From positions 1 through 64,000 of the forward strand of contig JAJUJX010000009.1 in assembly GCA_029265125.1 (NCBI GenBank): DNA of 64,000 nucleotides. The letters run 5' to 3'. The notes under the pieces are model-generated. The model had not been told where the DNA came from, searched no databases, and saw nothing but the letters and a program-made list of their open reading frames with translations. The first letter of the stretch is position 1. Every line of letters begins with the position of its first letter. Origin of the DNA: Tolumonas sp008015085 (GTDB lineage Bacteria; Pseudomonadota; Gammaproteobacteria; Enterobacterales; Aeromonadaceae). The position numbers were made by a program, and so were the translations under genes. Positions 7,952-16,184 of the stretch are shown here, piece by piece.

Positions 7952-8824
7952 ATGCATAACTTTGAAAAACCATTTCGTTTAGGGCTTTATGAAAAAGCGA
8001 TCCCTAATCAGATGAGCTGGGAAGAAAAAATCCAGATTGCAAAAGAATTAGGTTTTGATTTTATTGAAATTTCTGTAGATGAATCAGATGAGCGTCTGAA
8101 ACGTCTCGACTGGACAGATACTGAGATTTATCAACTGCGTCATCTGTGTGAACAATATGACCTGCCATTGCAATCCATGTGCTTAAGTGCTCACCGTCGT
8201 TTTCCGTTCGGGTCAGAAGATCCGGCTATTCGCGAACAAGCCTATGTGATCATGGAAAAAGCGATCAACCTGGCTTACAAACTGGGTATCCGCTGTATTC
8301 AGCTTGCCGGCTACGATGTCTATTACGAGCCGCAAAGCGCTGCAACCCATCAGCGTTTTATTGAAGGAATGAAAGCTTCTGCCAAAATGGCGGAGCGTGC
8401 AGGGGTGATGCTGGGTGTGGAAATTATGGATACCCCCTATCTCAACTCACTCAGCAAATTCGAAGTGCTGAAAAAAGAGATCCCTTCACCGTTTTTCATG
8501 GCCTACCCTGATGTTGGCAATATTACTGGCTGGAATTATGACACGTGCACTGAGCTGAAGCTGAGCAGTGAACACATTGTTCAGGTGCATCTGAAAGATA
8601 CGCTGAAAGTATCCGAACAATGCAAAGGTCAGTTCCGTGATTTGGTGATTGGCGAAGGTCAGGTCGACTTTCCGGCGGTATTCCGTACGCTGGCCGAAAT
8701 CAACTATCAGGGGCCGATGGTGCTGGAAATGTGGGCTCAGGATGACCAGTGGGTCGATAATCTGCGTACCGCGAAATCACGGCTGGAAAACATGAGCCGT
8801 GAAGCTGGTATGGCATTGGCGTGA
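7952..8824 (+). CDS. ulaE: L-xylulose-5-phosphate 3-epimerase
   Basis: UlaE is a TIM-barrel epimerase that converts L-xylulose 5-phosphate to L-ribulose 5-phosphate, between UlaD and UlaF. Family segments are RLGLYEKAIP, LGFDFIEISVDESDERLKRLDW, SMCLSAHRRFPFGSED, IQLAGYDVYYEPQ, the metal-site region VEIMDTPYLNS, YPDVGNITGWN, VQVHLKDT and GEGQVDFPAVF. At 290 residues it is slightly longer than E. coli UlaE (284). CCGGAG lies just before the ATG. It is the last structural gene of the plus-strand operon and is followed by ulaR under what looks like its own promoter. Confidence 0.95.
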   Translation: MHNFEKPFRLGLYEKAIPNQMSWEEKIQIAKELGFDFIEISVDESDERLKRLDWTDTEIYQLRHLCEQYDLPLQSMCLSAHRRFPFGSEDPAIREQAYVIMEKAINLAYKLGIRCIQLAGYDVYYEPQSAATHQRFIEGMKASAKMAERAGVMLGVEIMDTPYLNSLSKFEVLKKEIPSPFFMAYPDVGNITGWNYDTCTELKLSSEHIVQVHLKDTLKVSEQCKGQFRDLVIGEGQVDFPAVFRTLAEINYQGPMVLEMWAQDDQWVDNLRTAKSRLENMSREAGMALA

Positions 8825-8874
8825 TCTGCATCGCGTCATAAGGATGATGATATTTATTCTCAAAATGAGTATTA

Positions 8875-8902
8875 TATAATCATTGTAGTCACAAATAATC
8901 AT
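8875..8902 (+). promoter_or_regulatory. ulaR promoter with UlaR-type operator
   Basis: TATAAT at 8875-8880 is a consensus -10 box. The shared 14-mer TCACAAATAATCAT lies directly downstream at 8889-8902, in the likely transcription-start and leader region of ulaR. The arrangement fits autorepression. Confidence 0.5.
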
Positions 8903-8916
8903 AAGTGAGCAGGCCT

Positions 8917-9672
8917 ATGACAGAAGCACAGAGACATCAGGCAATACTGGATTTGCTTCAGCAAAAACGTCATATGACAGTGACCGGGTTGATTGACGCC
9001 TTTGATATATCTCCGGCGACGGCTCGCCGGGATATCAACAAGCTGAATGATACCGGTAAACTGCGGAAAGTTCGCAATGGCGCTGAGGCTATCTCGCAAG
9101 AAAGAAGCCAGTGGTCGCCAATGAACAGCCAGCAAAGTGCCAATCACGATGAGAAAATCAGAATTGCGCAGGCAGCTGCAGCTCTGATCAATCCCGGTGA
9201 AAGTGTAGTGATCAACTGCGGTTCGACAGCCTTTCTGCTAGGCCAGGAAGTGTGTGGGCAAGATGTTCAGGTCATTACTAACTATTTCCCGCTGGCAAAC
9301 TACCTGATTGAAGAAGGGCATGATGGCGTCGTGATCATCGGCGGTCAGTATAACCGCAGTCAATCCATCACCCTTGCTCCGCAAGATGAAGTCTCATCGC
9401 TCTATGCCGGGCATTGGATGTTCACCAGCGGAAAGGGCATTACTGCTGATGGCCTTTATAAGATGGATATGCTTACAGCGATGGCTGAACAGAAGATGCT
9501 CGATCATGTCGGCAAGCTGGTTGTACTGACTGATAGTAGCAAAGTGGGTCAACGGGCCGGAATGCTGTTTTGCCCTGCTACCCAGGTAGATATTCTGATC
9601 ACCGGCAAAGATGCTGACCCGCAAGTCATACAGCAACTTCGGGATAAAGGCGTTGAAGTGATTTTGGTATAG
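8917..9672 (+). CDS. ulaR: DeoR-family repressor of the ascorbate regulon
   Basis: This 251-residue DeoR-family transcription factor has an N-terminal winged helix (MTEAQRHQAILDLLQQ, then DISPATARRDINKLNDTGKLRKVRNGAEAI). Its C-terminal ligand-binding domain has the INCGSTAF phosphate-sugar pocket, followed by ITNYFPLANYLIEE, GGQYNRSQSIT and SGKGITADGLYK. Agreement with E. coli UlaR is very close over the whole length, and in that family ascorbate 6-phosphate is the inducer. A GTG four codons upstream is open, but the ATG at 8917 matches the family N-terminus. It probably represses both ula operons and itself. Confidence 0.95.
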   Translation: MTEAQRHQAILDLLQQKRHMTVTGLIDAFDISPATARRDINKLNDTGKLRKVRNGAEAISQERSQWSPMNSQQSANHDEKIRIAQAAAALINPGESVVINCGSTAFLLGQEVCGQDVQVITNYFPLANYLIEEGHDGVVIIGGQYNRSQSITLAPQDEVSSLYAGHWMFTSGKGITADGLYKMDMLTAMAEQKMLDHVGKLVVLTDSSKVGQRAGMLFCPATQVDILITGKDADPQVIQQLRDKGVEVILV

Positions 9673-9678
9673 TGACAA

Positions 9679-9705
9679 GCCCCCTGCCTGCTCAGGGGGC
9701 ATTTC
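9679..9705. terminator. Hairpin between ulaR and the chemoreceptor gene
   Basis: GCCCCCTG (9679-9686) pairs with CAGGGGGC (9693-9700) and is followed by ATTTC. It lies between convergent ulaR and the chemoreceptor gene and could serve both. Confidence 0.65.
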
Positions 9706-9714
9706 GATATAACC

Positions 9715-11721
9715 TTATCGCAGTACATCCAGACGCTTCGCCACATCGGCAATTGCGTTGCTCATCTGGTGCAGTTGCTCTGAATCATCGGCATTGCTGT
9801 CAGTCAGATTATTCAAACGGGTGACTTGCTCGTTCATCTCATGGGTTACCCGTTCCTGTTCTTCAGCAGCAACAGCAATTTGTGTTGCCCGTTCAGCAAT
9901 CTGACCAAATGCCGCGACCACTTCCTGCAAGTGATCATAGGTCTGTTGTGCAGTAGCAACAGCTTTCTGTGTTTCTGACTGCCCTTCTTCCATCGATGCA
10001 ACAGAAGCTCGTGATGCTGCTTGCAAACTTGCCAATACCTTTTCAATTTCAACGGCGGAGCTCTGACTTTTTGCTGCCAGATTACGCACTTCATCAGCAA
10101 CAACCGCGAACCCACGGCCTGATTCACCGGCTCTGGCTGCTTCAATTGCGGCGTTCAGTGCGAGCAGGTTGGTTTGATCTGCGATATCACGGATCACGCT
10201 CAGCATACTGTTTACTTTTGAACTGTCCTCATTCAGCTTGATGATGGTCTCTTGAGCTGATGAGATAACATGGCTCAGGCTACGCATTGTGGAAATGACT
10301 TCGTCCATTTCCGTACCGCTGTGACGGATATCTTGGTGAATACCTTCAACGGTAATTCGGGTGTCATTGGCATGTCGGGCGACTTCCTGTGAGGTTGCTC
10401 CCATTTCATGGGCACCGGTTGCCAGCATGGTATTTTCATCCCGCAGGCTTTGGGCCTTCTTCAGAAAATCATTACTGAAATTATTCAGGTGCGTTGCTTC
10501 ATTCAGTAATGCGGAAGCTTCAGACTGGATCTGCTGCAACATCCCTTTCAGCTTATCGGCATAATGGTTCACTGACAGGCGTAGCTGACCAACCTCGTCA
10601 TAACTGACGATGGCTAGTGCCTCATCCTGCCCGACATTGCCGTGGGCCAGATTCTCGATCTGGCGGGTTGTCTGTTTGATCTGAGCCAGCACTCCGCGGA
10701 AGAAGTAAAAACCGACTACTAGCATGACTAACAGCGAGCAGCCGACACTCAGCATCAGGAATAACCCCATATTACTGGCCAGCGAGGTCATTTTACTTTC
10801 CGGTACTACGACTCCGATTGTCCATCCAGTGCCGGGTAGTCTGAGCATATCGACATACGCTGCGCCATTTAATATGGCGTCATTTTCCAGCTGAACAGCG
10901 TCATGGGTATCGAGAGAACTCAGATGTGATGCTGCTTCAGAGAACCATGGCAATAATTGGGCAATTTCACCTATTTTTACCATTGAGCCGTCTGATTTCG
11001 CCTTGAGTAGATCATGGGGAAAACTGATCACCTGGCCGGTCTGATCAAGCGCAAATGCATATCCGCCTTGTTCTTCACCATATTTTTTCAGAATAGCTGT
11101 AATGCCGCCCAGCATCATATCTACAGTCGCAACTCCCTGAAACTGACCCTGTGCCTGCATGGGTACGGTACACGTGATCATTGGCGTTTTGGTAAACGTA
11201 TCCGTATAGGCTTCTGACCAGTTACATTTTCCCGGCTGCCCCTGTCGGCCCACCTGATACCAGCTTTCATTATGGTATCCGTTACCGTCGGGTTTATTGT
11301 AGTCATCGACATAGCTGAGAGTGCCATTACTGCGCCCCCAGAAGAAACTGCGGCGTGTCACATCCGGCGTAAACATACCGGGCTCTGGCCAGATCCCCCC
11401 TCCGGCGATAGCAGTATCGCCATGGTTATCAATCACCGGTGGAAATACTTGCTTAAATAAGACTTCATCTTTCGGTAACTCCTGAGCAGATAAAGCCAGT
11501 GAACTGGTCAGCAGCTGGATCTGTTCCAGTTTTGCTCCCAGCAGCGAAGCCATATCCTGCTGGCTAATTTCCAACTGTTGCTGCCGCTGAGCAATCAGGT
11601 CGGGTTTAACTTTTTGAGTGATCACGACATAAATGCTGGACATTACCATCAGAAATGCCACGACAAAGCCTAAATTGATTTTTTTACTGATCGTTACCGT
11701 TGAAGAACGTCCATATTCCAT
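9715..11721 (-). CDS. Methyl-accepting chemotaxis protein
   Basis: This is a 668-residue inner-membrane chemoreceptor. A first membrane helix (about residues 12-32, GFVVAFLMVMSSIYVV) leads into a large periplasmic region of dCACHE type with FWGRSNGTLSYVDDYN and ESWYQVGRQG. A second helix (about 333-357) follows, then a HAMP-like linker. The cytoplasmic signalling rod has the conserved tip DQTNLLALNAAIEAARAG and GFAVVADEVRNLAAKS. An upstream start would add 23 residues. The ATG at 11721 has AAGGT 6 nt before it and leads straight into the basic N-terminus and helix. The ligand is unknown. Many dCACHE receptors sense amino acids or organic acids, which is only a family hint. No other che genes are nearby. 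Confidence 0.93.
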   Translation of the reverse strand: MEYGRSSTVTISKKINLGFVVAFLMVMSSIYVVITQKVKPDLIAQRQQQLEISQQDMASLLGAKLEQIQLLTSSLALSAQELPKDEVLFKQVFPPVIDNHGDTAIAGGGIWPEPGMFTPDVTRRSFFWGRSNGTLSYVDDYNKPDGNGYHNESWYQVGRQGQPGKCNWSEAYTDTFTKTPMITCTVPMQAQGQFQGVATVDMMLGGITAILKKYGEEQGGYAFALDQTGQVISFPHDLLKAKSDGSMVKIGEIAQLLPWFSEAASHLSSLDTHDAVQLENDAILNGAAYVDMLRLPGTGWTIGVVVPESKMTSLASNMGLFLMLSVGCSLLVMLVVGFYFFRGVLAQIKQTTRQIENLAHGNVGQDEALAIVSYDEVGQLRLSVNHYADKLKGMLQQIQSEASALLNEATHLNNFSNDFLKKAQSLRDENTMLATGAHEMGATSQEVARHANDTRITVEGIHQDIRHSGTEMDEVISTMRSLSHVISSAQETIIKLNEDSSKVNSMLSVIRDIADQTNLLALNAAIEAARAGESGRGFAVVADEVRNLAAKSQSSAVEIEKVLASLQAASRASVASMEEGQSETQKAVATAQQTYDHLQEVVAAFGQIAERATQIAVAAEEQERVTHEMNEQVTRLNNLTDSNADDSEQLHQMSNAIADVAKRLDVLR

Positions 11722-11906
11722 AAAATACCTTAAAACCAAATAATCGTGATGCGGATCACGATTATTCCCACAATGCCGGAGATTATGCAATTAATTACCG
11801 GCATGGTCTGAAAATTGCCGACATGCCAGAAATAAGCAGAGAGGATATTCGTCCGGGATGCATCACTGGTATAATGGTCGATTCATCTTATATCAGGTTA
11901 CATTTT

Positions 11907-12350
11907 ATGAATGATCCGGCTGGTTATCAGAACAACCCGTTACACGGAGTTAGTTTAAAAACGTTACTCTCTGAATTAGTTAATCAATACGGCTTTGAGA
12001 TCCTTTTCGCTTACCTGAATATCAATTGCTTCAGAAACAAACCTAGCATCGATTCCGCGGTTAAGTTTCTCAAAAATACTGACTGGGCACGCGAAAAAGT
12101 CGAATCCTTCTACTTATACCAGTATAAAAGCTTGCCAAAAGCCAGCGAGGAGCAATTCCGTAAGCCACCGCGTGAACGAATGATTCCTGCAGAGCAAATG
12201 CCGGGGTTACCTGCTGAACTAAGCCTGGAAGATGCTGAACGTCTGCGGGAAAAAAGAGCCAAAAAAGCAGCATTAAGAAACCAGAGCAGAAATCATCGGT
12301 CTGATCATCAGGTTTCAGCCAGTGACCCATGGGCGAAATGGCGAAGTTAG
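11907..12350 (+). CDS. VF530 (DUF2132) family protein
   Basis: This is a 147-residue protein with the small VF530/DUF2132 domain at its N-terminus: NNPLHGVSLKTLLSELVNQYGFEILF, INCFRNKPSIDSAVKFL and TDWAREKVESFYLYQ. A basic, Lys/Arg-rich tail (about 85-147, REKRAKKAALRNQSRN) extends beyond the usual domain. The family fold has been linked to DNA binding, but its role is not established. An alternative start at 11823 would add 28 residues without domain similarity. The ATG at 11907 begins right at the domain. It stands alone between the chemoreceptor and metR. Confidence 0.8.
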   Translation: MNDPAGYQNNPLHGVSLKTLLSELVNQYGFEILFAYLNINCFRNKPSIDSAVKFLKNTDWAREKVESFYLYQYKSLPKASEEQFRKPPRERMIPAEQMPGLPAELSLEDAERLREKRAKKAALRNQSRNHRSDHQVSASDPWAKWRS

Positions 12351-12369
12351 TATGAGTTAGGTTTTGGGG

Positions 12370-13284
12370 CTACGGATATGGATCCGGTGATTGGTGCTGA
12401 TATTCGCTCGCTAACTTAACGAAAGCGTGGAGATAATCCAGGTCTGTATCAGCCTCTCTGAAGCCTAAGAATATCTGTTTTGGTATGCCATTCGGCCCTA
12501 GTTTTACTGGATATACGCCAAATTTCTCAGATTGCTCCTCAACAAGCCAACGCGGCAAGGCGGCCACGCCTCTGCCGCTGGCAACCATTTGCAGCATAAT
12601 ATCGGTCGTTTCAATGATTTTCTGGCTACGCGGTGAGATACCAGCAGGAATAAGAAATTGCGTATAAATATCCAGCCGATCAGTAGCAACAGGATAAGTG
12701 ATCAACACTTCATCCAGCAGATCTTCCGGCCTGGCATATTCGCATTGGCGTAATGGATGTGCTTCGTTAACCACTAGCACCTGTTCATAGTCAAATACAG
12801 GGGCAAAGAGCAGACCAGGTTTATGTAACGGATCAGGTGTCACCAGCATATCAATTTCATATCCGAACAAAGCCCCAATTCCACCGAACTGAAATTTTTG
12901 TTTTACATCGACTTCGACGGATGGCCACTGGGCAAGGTAGGGCGACACGATTTTTAAAAGCCACTGATAGCAAGGATGGCATTCCATACCGATACGCAAT
13001 GTTCCACGTTCACCTTTGGCAAATTGTTTCAGGCGATCTTCTGCATAATTCAACTGTGGCAATAGCCGGTTAGCGACGGCGAGTAAATATTCGCCAGCCT
13101 GTGTTGGGCGTAAGTTGCGGCCTTCCCGATACCAAATGGCTATATCAAGTTGTGATTCCAGCTTGCGGATCGTGTGGCTTAATGCGGATTGAGTCAGGTG
13201 TAACTCTTCGGCTGCAGCAGTGAGTGAACCGTGTTGATCAACTGCGCGGATAATTTCCAAATGCGAACGTTCAAGAATAGCCAT
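12370..13284 (-). CDS. metR: LysR-family regulator of methionine synthesis
   Basis: This is a 304-residue LysR-type regulator with an N-terminal winged helix (LEIIRAVDQHGSLTAAAEELHLTQSALSHTIRKLE) and a C-terminal effector domain (LRIGMECHPCYQWLLKIV, FGGIGALFGYEIDMLVTPDP). It matches MetR, which uses homocysteine as co-regulator to activate metE. It is transcribed away from metE across a 114-bp gap that carries two MetR-box-like sites, the classical metR/metE arrangement. The length matches the E. coli family size (about 317). Confidence 0.94.
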   Translation of the reverse strand: MAILERSHLEIIRAVDQHGSLTAAAEELHLTQSALSHTIRKLESQLDIAIWYREGRNLRPTQAGEYLLAVANRLLPQLNYAEDRLKQFAKGERGTLRIGMECHPCYQWLLKIVSPYLAQWPSVEVDVKQKFQFGGIGALFGYEIDMLVTPDPLHKPGLLFAPVFDYEQVLVVNEAHPLRQCEYARPEDLLDEVLITYPVATDRLDIYTQFLIPAGISPRSQKIIETTDIMLQMVASGRGVAALPRWLVEEQSEKFGVYPVKLGPNGIPKQIFLGFREADTDLDYLHAFVKLASEYQHQSPDPYP

Positions 13285-13299
13285 GCCATCTACTACCTG

Positions 13300-13333
13300 T
13301 GAATAAAATTCATCGATCTATGAAATCATATCA
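13300..13333. promoter_or_regulatory. MetR boxes between metR and metE
   Basis: TGAATAAAATTCA at 13300-13312 fits the MetR consensus TGAA-N5-TTCA exactly. TGAAATCATATCA at 13321-13333 fits with one mismatch. Their starts are 21 bp apart, so they would lie on the same DNA face. This is the expected control point for metE activation and metR autoregulation. Confidence 0.75.
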
Positions 13334-13398
13334 TTTTTTTTCATGGGTTTATGATTTTACGATGACTCCACCTCGTAAGAACAAAACAGGACATACTC

Positions 13399-15693
13399 AT
13401 GGCTATTACACACAACTTAGGTTTTCCGCGTATCGGCGCGAAACGTGAACTGAAATTTGCTCTGGAAGCATACTGGAAAGGCCAGTCAACCCGCGATGAC
13501 TTACAAACAGAGGCCGCAAATCTGCGCAAATGTCATTGGCAGGAACAGTCAAAGCTGGATTTTGTTCCTGTCGGCGACTTTTCATTTTACGACCATGTGC
13601 TGGATATGAGTTTCATGCTGGGTAACCTGCCGGCTCGTGTACAAAATTTTCACGGAGATAAATTAGATAATTACTTCCGTGTAGCGCGAGGCCGTTCTGC
13701 TCAGTCGGCAGAAGATCATGCCCTTTGCTGCGGTGGTGTTGCTGCTGGTGAAATGACCAAATGGTTTGATACCAACTATCACTATATCGTGCCTGAATTT
13801 ACTAAAGATACTCAGTTTTCACTGGATGCTTCTCATCTGTTAGCGCAATTAGCGGAAGCAAAAGCACAGGGTTTACAGATAAAACCAGTGATTGTTGGCC
13901 CGATAACCTATCTTGCTATTGGTAAGGCGAAAGATGATTCAGACAAGCTGGCATTGCTTGACCGCTTGTTACCGGCTTATGCTGAGTTACTGACAACATT
14001 AGCCAGCCAGGGTGTGGAATGGGTGCAAATCGATGAACCCATTCTGGTCACTGAGTTGGACAAAGCCTGGTCAGATGCTTTCATCACGGCGTATGCAGCA
14101 CTGAATCGCAGTAAGGTAAAACTGCTGTTGGCTACATATTTTGGTCAACTAAAAGAGAATCTGTCTGTCGTTGCTCAATTGCCAGTACAGGGCGTGCATC
14201 TGGATGCCATTAATGCTAAAGCAGAAATTGATGCACTGATTGCAGCACTGCCTAGCGATTCTGTCATTTCTTTGGGCGTTGTTAATGGCCGCAATATCTG
14301 GAAGACGGATTTGAAGGCGGTTTTGTCCTGGTTACAACCATTGCACGCGCAGTTAGGAAATCGTCTGTGGATCGCTCCTTCCTGTTCACTACTGCATGTG
14401 CCTGTTGATCTGAACAGCGAACAAAAACTGGATGATGAAATCAAGTCATGGCTGGCATTTGCCAAGCAGAAACTGGCTGAACTGGAGCTGCTATCCCGGG
14501 CATTAAATGAAGGCGTTGCGGCTGTACAGAAAGAGTTGGATGTTAATCATGCTGCCATCGAATCACGTCGCAATTCGTGGAGGGTGAATGATCCTGTCGT
14601 GAAAACTGCCGTTACCAACATTGATGCGGCAATGGGTCAGCGCAAGAGTTCTTATGCTGTGCGGGCGCAGAAACAAGCTGCTTTGTTGAAATTGCCAAAA
14701 TTCCCGACGACAACGATCGGATCCTTCCCTCAAACTGCCGAGATCCGAATTGCCCGCAGTGAATTTAAAGCCGGCCGTCTGGGCCTGGATGGTTATAAAG
14801 CAGCCATGCAGGCTGAGATAGCCCGTTGTGTTGAAGAGCAGGAAAAGCTCGGTCTGGACGTATTGGTTCACGGTGAAGCTGAACGGAATGATATGGTGGA
14901 ATACTTTGGCGAACAACTGAATGGCTATGCATTTAGCCAGTTCGGCTGGGTTCAGTCTTATGGTTCTCGTTGTGTCAAACCGCCAATCCTGTTTGGGGAT
15001 ATCAGTAGACCGAAAGCGATGACGGTAGAATGGACACAATATGCACAGTCCCTGACATCAAAACCAATGAAAGGCATGCTGACGGGGCCTGTGACTATTC
15101 TGAACTGGTCGTTTGTACGTGATGATCAACCACGTTCCGAATCATGTAAGCAACTGGCTCTGGCGATCCGAGAAGAAGTTCTGGATCTGGAAAAATCCGG
15201 TGTTCGCGTTATCCAGATTGATGAAGCAGCACTGCGTGAAGGTCTGCCGTTGCGTAAGGCCCAATGGCAGGAATATCTGAATTGGGCGATCGGCGCTTAT
15301 CGGATCAGTGCCAACGGGGTTAAAGATGAAACTCAAATTCATACACATATGTGCTATTCCGAATTTAACGACATTATAGATTCGATTGCTGATATGGATG
15401 CTGATGTGATCACTATCGAAACCTCACGCTCTGATATGGAATTGCTGGATGTGTTTGATCATTTCAACTATCCGAATGAGATTGGGCCCGGCGTGTACGA
15501 TATTCACTCACCCAACATTCCGACCGAATCACATATGGTGGAGTTAATGAAAAAAGCGGCCGGGCGTATTCCTGCAGAACGTTTGTGGGTGAACCCTGAC
15601 TGTGGACTAAAAACCCGTCAGTGGACAGAAGTTCTGCCTGCGCTGAGTCACATGGTTACAGCTGCAAAAACACTAAGGACAACAATAGCCTGA
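13399..15693 (+). CDS. metE: Cobalamin-independent methionine synthase
   Basis: MetE transfers the methyl group of 5-methyltetrahydropteroyltri-L-glutamate to homocysteine. The 764-residue protein (E. coli 753) has both barrel halves. The N-terminal half starts with LGFPRIGAKRELKFALEAYW. The catalytic C-terminal half has TTIGSFPQTAEIR, LVHGEAERNDMVEYF, MLTGPVTILNWSF, and the zinc ligands in THMCYSEF (His and Cys), in the ETSRSD glutamate region and in VNPDCGLKTR (Cys). AGGAC precedes the ATG by about 7 nt. Regulation by the divergent metR is indicated by the MetR boxes upstream. A strong hairpin follows the stop. Confidence 0.97.
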   Translation: MAITHNLGFPRIGAKRELKFALEAYWKGQSTRDDLQTEAANLRKCHWQEQSKLDFVPVGDFSFYDHVLDMSFMLGNLPARVQNFHGDKLDNYFRVARGRSAQSAEDHALCCGGVAAGEMTKWFDTNYHYIVPEFTKDTQFSLDASHLLAQLAEAKAQGLQIKPVIVGPITYLAIGKAKDDSDKLALLDRLLPAYAELLTTLASQGVEWVQIDEPILVTELDKAWSDAFITAYAALNRSKVKLLLATYFGQLKENLSVVAQLPVQGVHLDAINAKAEIDALIAALPSDSVISLGVVNGRNIWKTDLKAVLSWLQPLHAQLGNRLWIAPSCSLLHVPVDLNSEQKLDDEIKSWLAFAKQKLAELELLSRALNEGVAAVQKELDVNHAAIESRRNSWRVNDPVVKTAVTNIDAAMGQRKSSYAVRAQKQAALLKLPKFPTTTIGSFPQTAEIRIARSEFKAGRLGLDGYKAAMQAEIARCVEEQEKLGLDVLVHGEAERNDMVEYFGEQLNGYAFSQFGWVQSYGSRCVKPPILFGDISRPKAMTVEWTQYAQSLTSKPMKGMLTGPVTILNWSFVRDDQPRSESCKQLALAIREEVLDLEKSGVRVIQIDEAALREGLPLRKAQWQEYLNWAIGAYRISANGVKDETQIHTHMCYSEFNDIIDSIADMDADVITIETSRSDMELLDVFDHFNYPNEIGPGVYDIHSPNIPTESHMVELMKKAAGRIPAERLWVNPDCGLKTRQWTEVLPALSHMVTAAKTLRTTIA

Positions 15694-15717
15694 TGGCTGC
15701 TGGTAGATAATTACTGA

Positions 15718-15750
15718 TTCAGGCTGCAAGCTATTGGCTTGTAGCCTGAA
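15718..15750 (+). terminator. Hairpin downstream of metE
   Basis: TTCAGGCTGCAAGC pairs with GCTTGTAGCCTGAA around a short loop 25 bp after the metE stop. There is no T-run, so it may be a weak or Rho-assisted terminator or a 3' stabilising hairpin. Confidence 0.5.
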
Positions 15751-15887
15751 TGTTCAGGATCAGCACAGAAGCGCTGGCGGCACTGGCAAATAAAATCAAA
15801 GCGAATTTGCAGCATTCAGAATAATGTTATATTAGTAGTTCTTCATTTGAATACGCGCATTTTACGTAATGCCAGGTAGATTTATTC

Positions 15888-16184
15888 ATGTCGGTTAATC
15901 TGAGAAGTCTTATGTTCAGAAAAATTACAGATGGTTTTTGTTTAGGCTTGGGTTTTTCCCTGGCCTCAGTAATTGTTGTCAGCATGGTATGGTCTATGTA
16001 TAGCCGTGCAGAAAGAACTCAGTCTGGTGAAACCTCGCAAGTGATTAATGACTCTGCGCCGTCAGTCAAAGCTGAACTTTCCCGTTCCGAATTACAGCAG
16101 AAAGAATGCAGCCTATTGATTCTTTTGTATGGTGAAACACAGGATGTGAATATGGCCGACCCAATCAAGCGTCACTGTCGTTAA
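15888..16184 (+). CDS. Small membrane-anchored protein of unknown function
   Basis: This is a 98-residue open frame with AGGTAG about 8 nt before the ATG and a TATATT-like -10 region upstream. The N-terminal part (about residues 10-37, FCLGLGFSLASVIVVSMVW) is a single hydrophobic helix preceded by basic residues. The rest is soluble and polar, with two cysteines (about 73 and 97). That pattern suggests an inner-membrane protein with a C-terminal domain on one side. I recognise no family. Its stop overlaps the stop of the convergent diguanylate cyclase gene by 2 bp. The frame could be non-coding, but the ribosome site and helix favour a real gene. Confidence 0.55.
   Translation: MSVNLRSLMFRKITDGFCLGLGFSLASVIVVSMVWSMYSRAERTQSGETSQVINDSAPSVKAELSRSELQQKECSLLILLYGETQDVNMADPIKRHCR

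Noticed and set aside
11823..11906. Longer start for the VF530-family protein.
   Set aside because: Adds 28 residues outside the domain; the ATG at 11907 begins at the conserved region.
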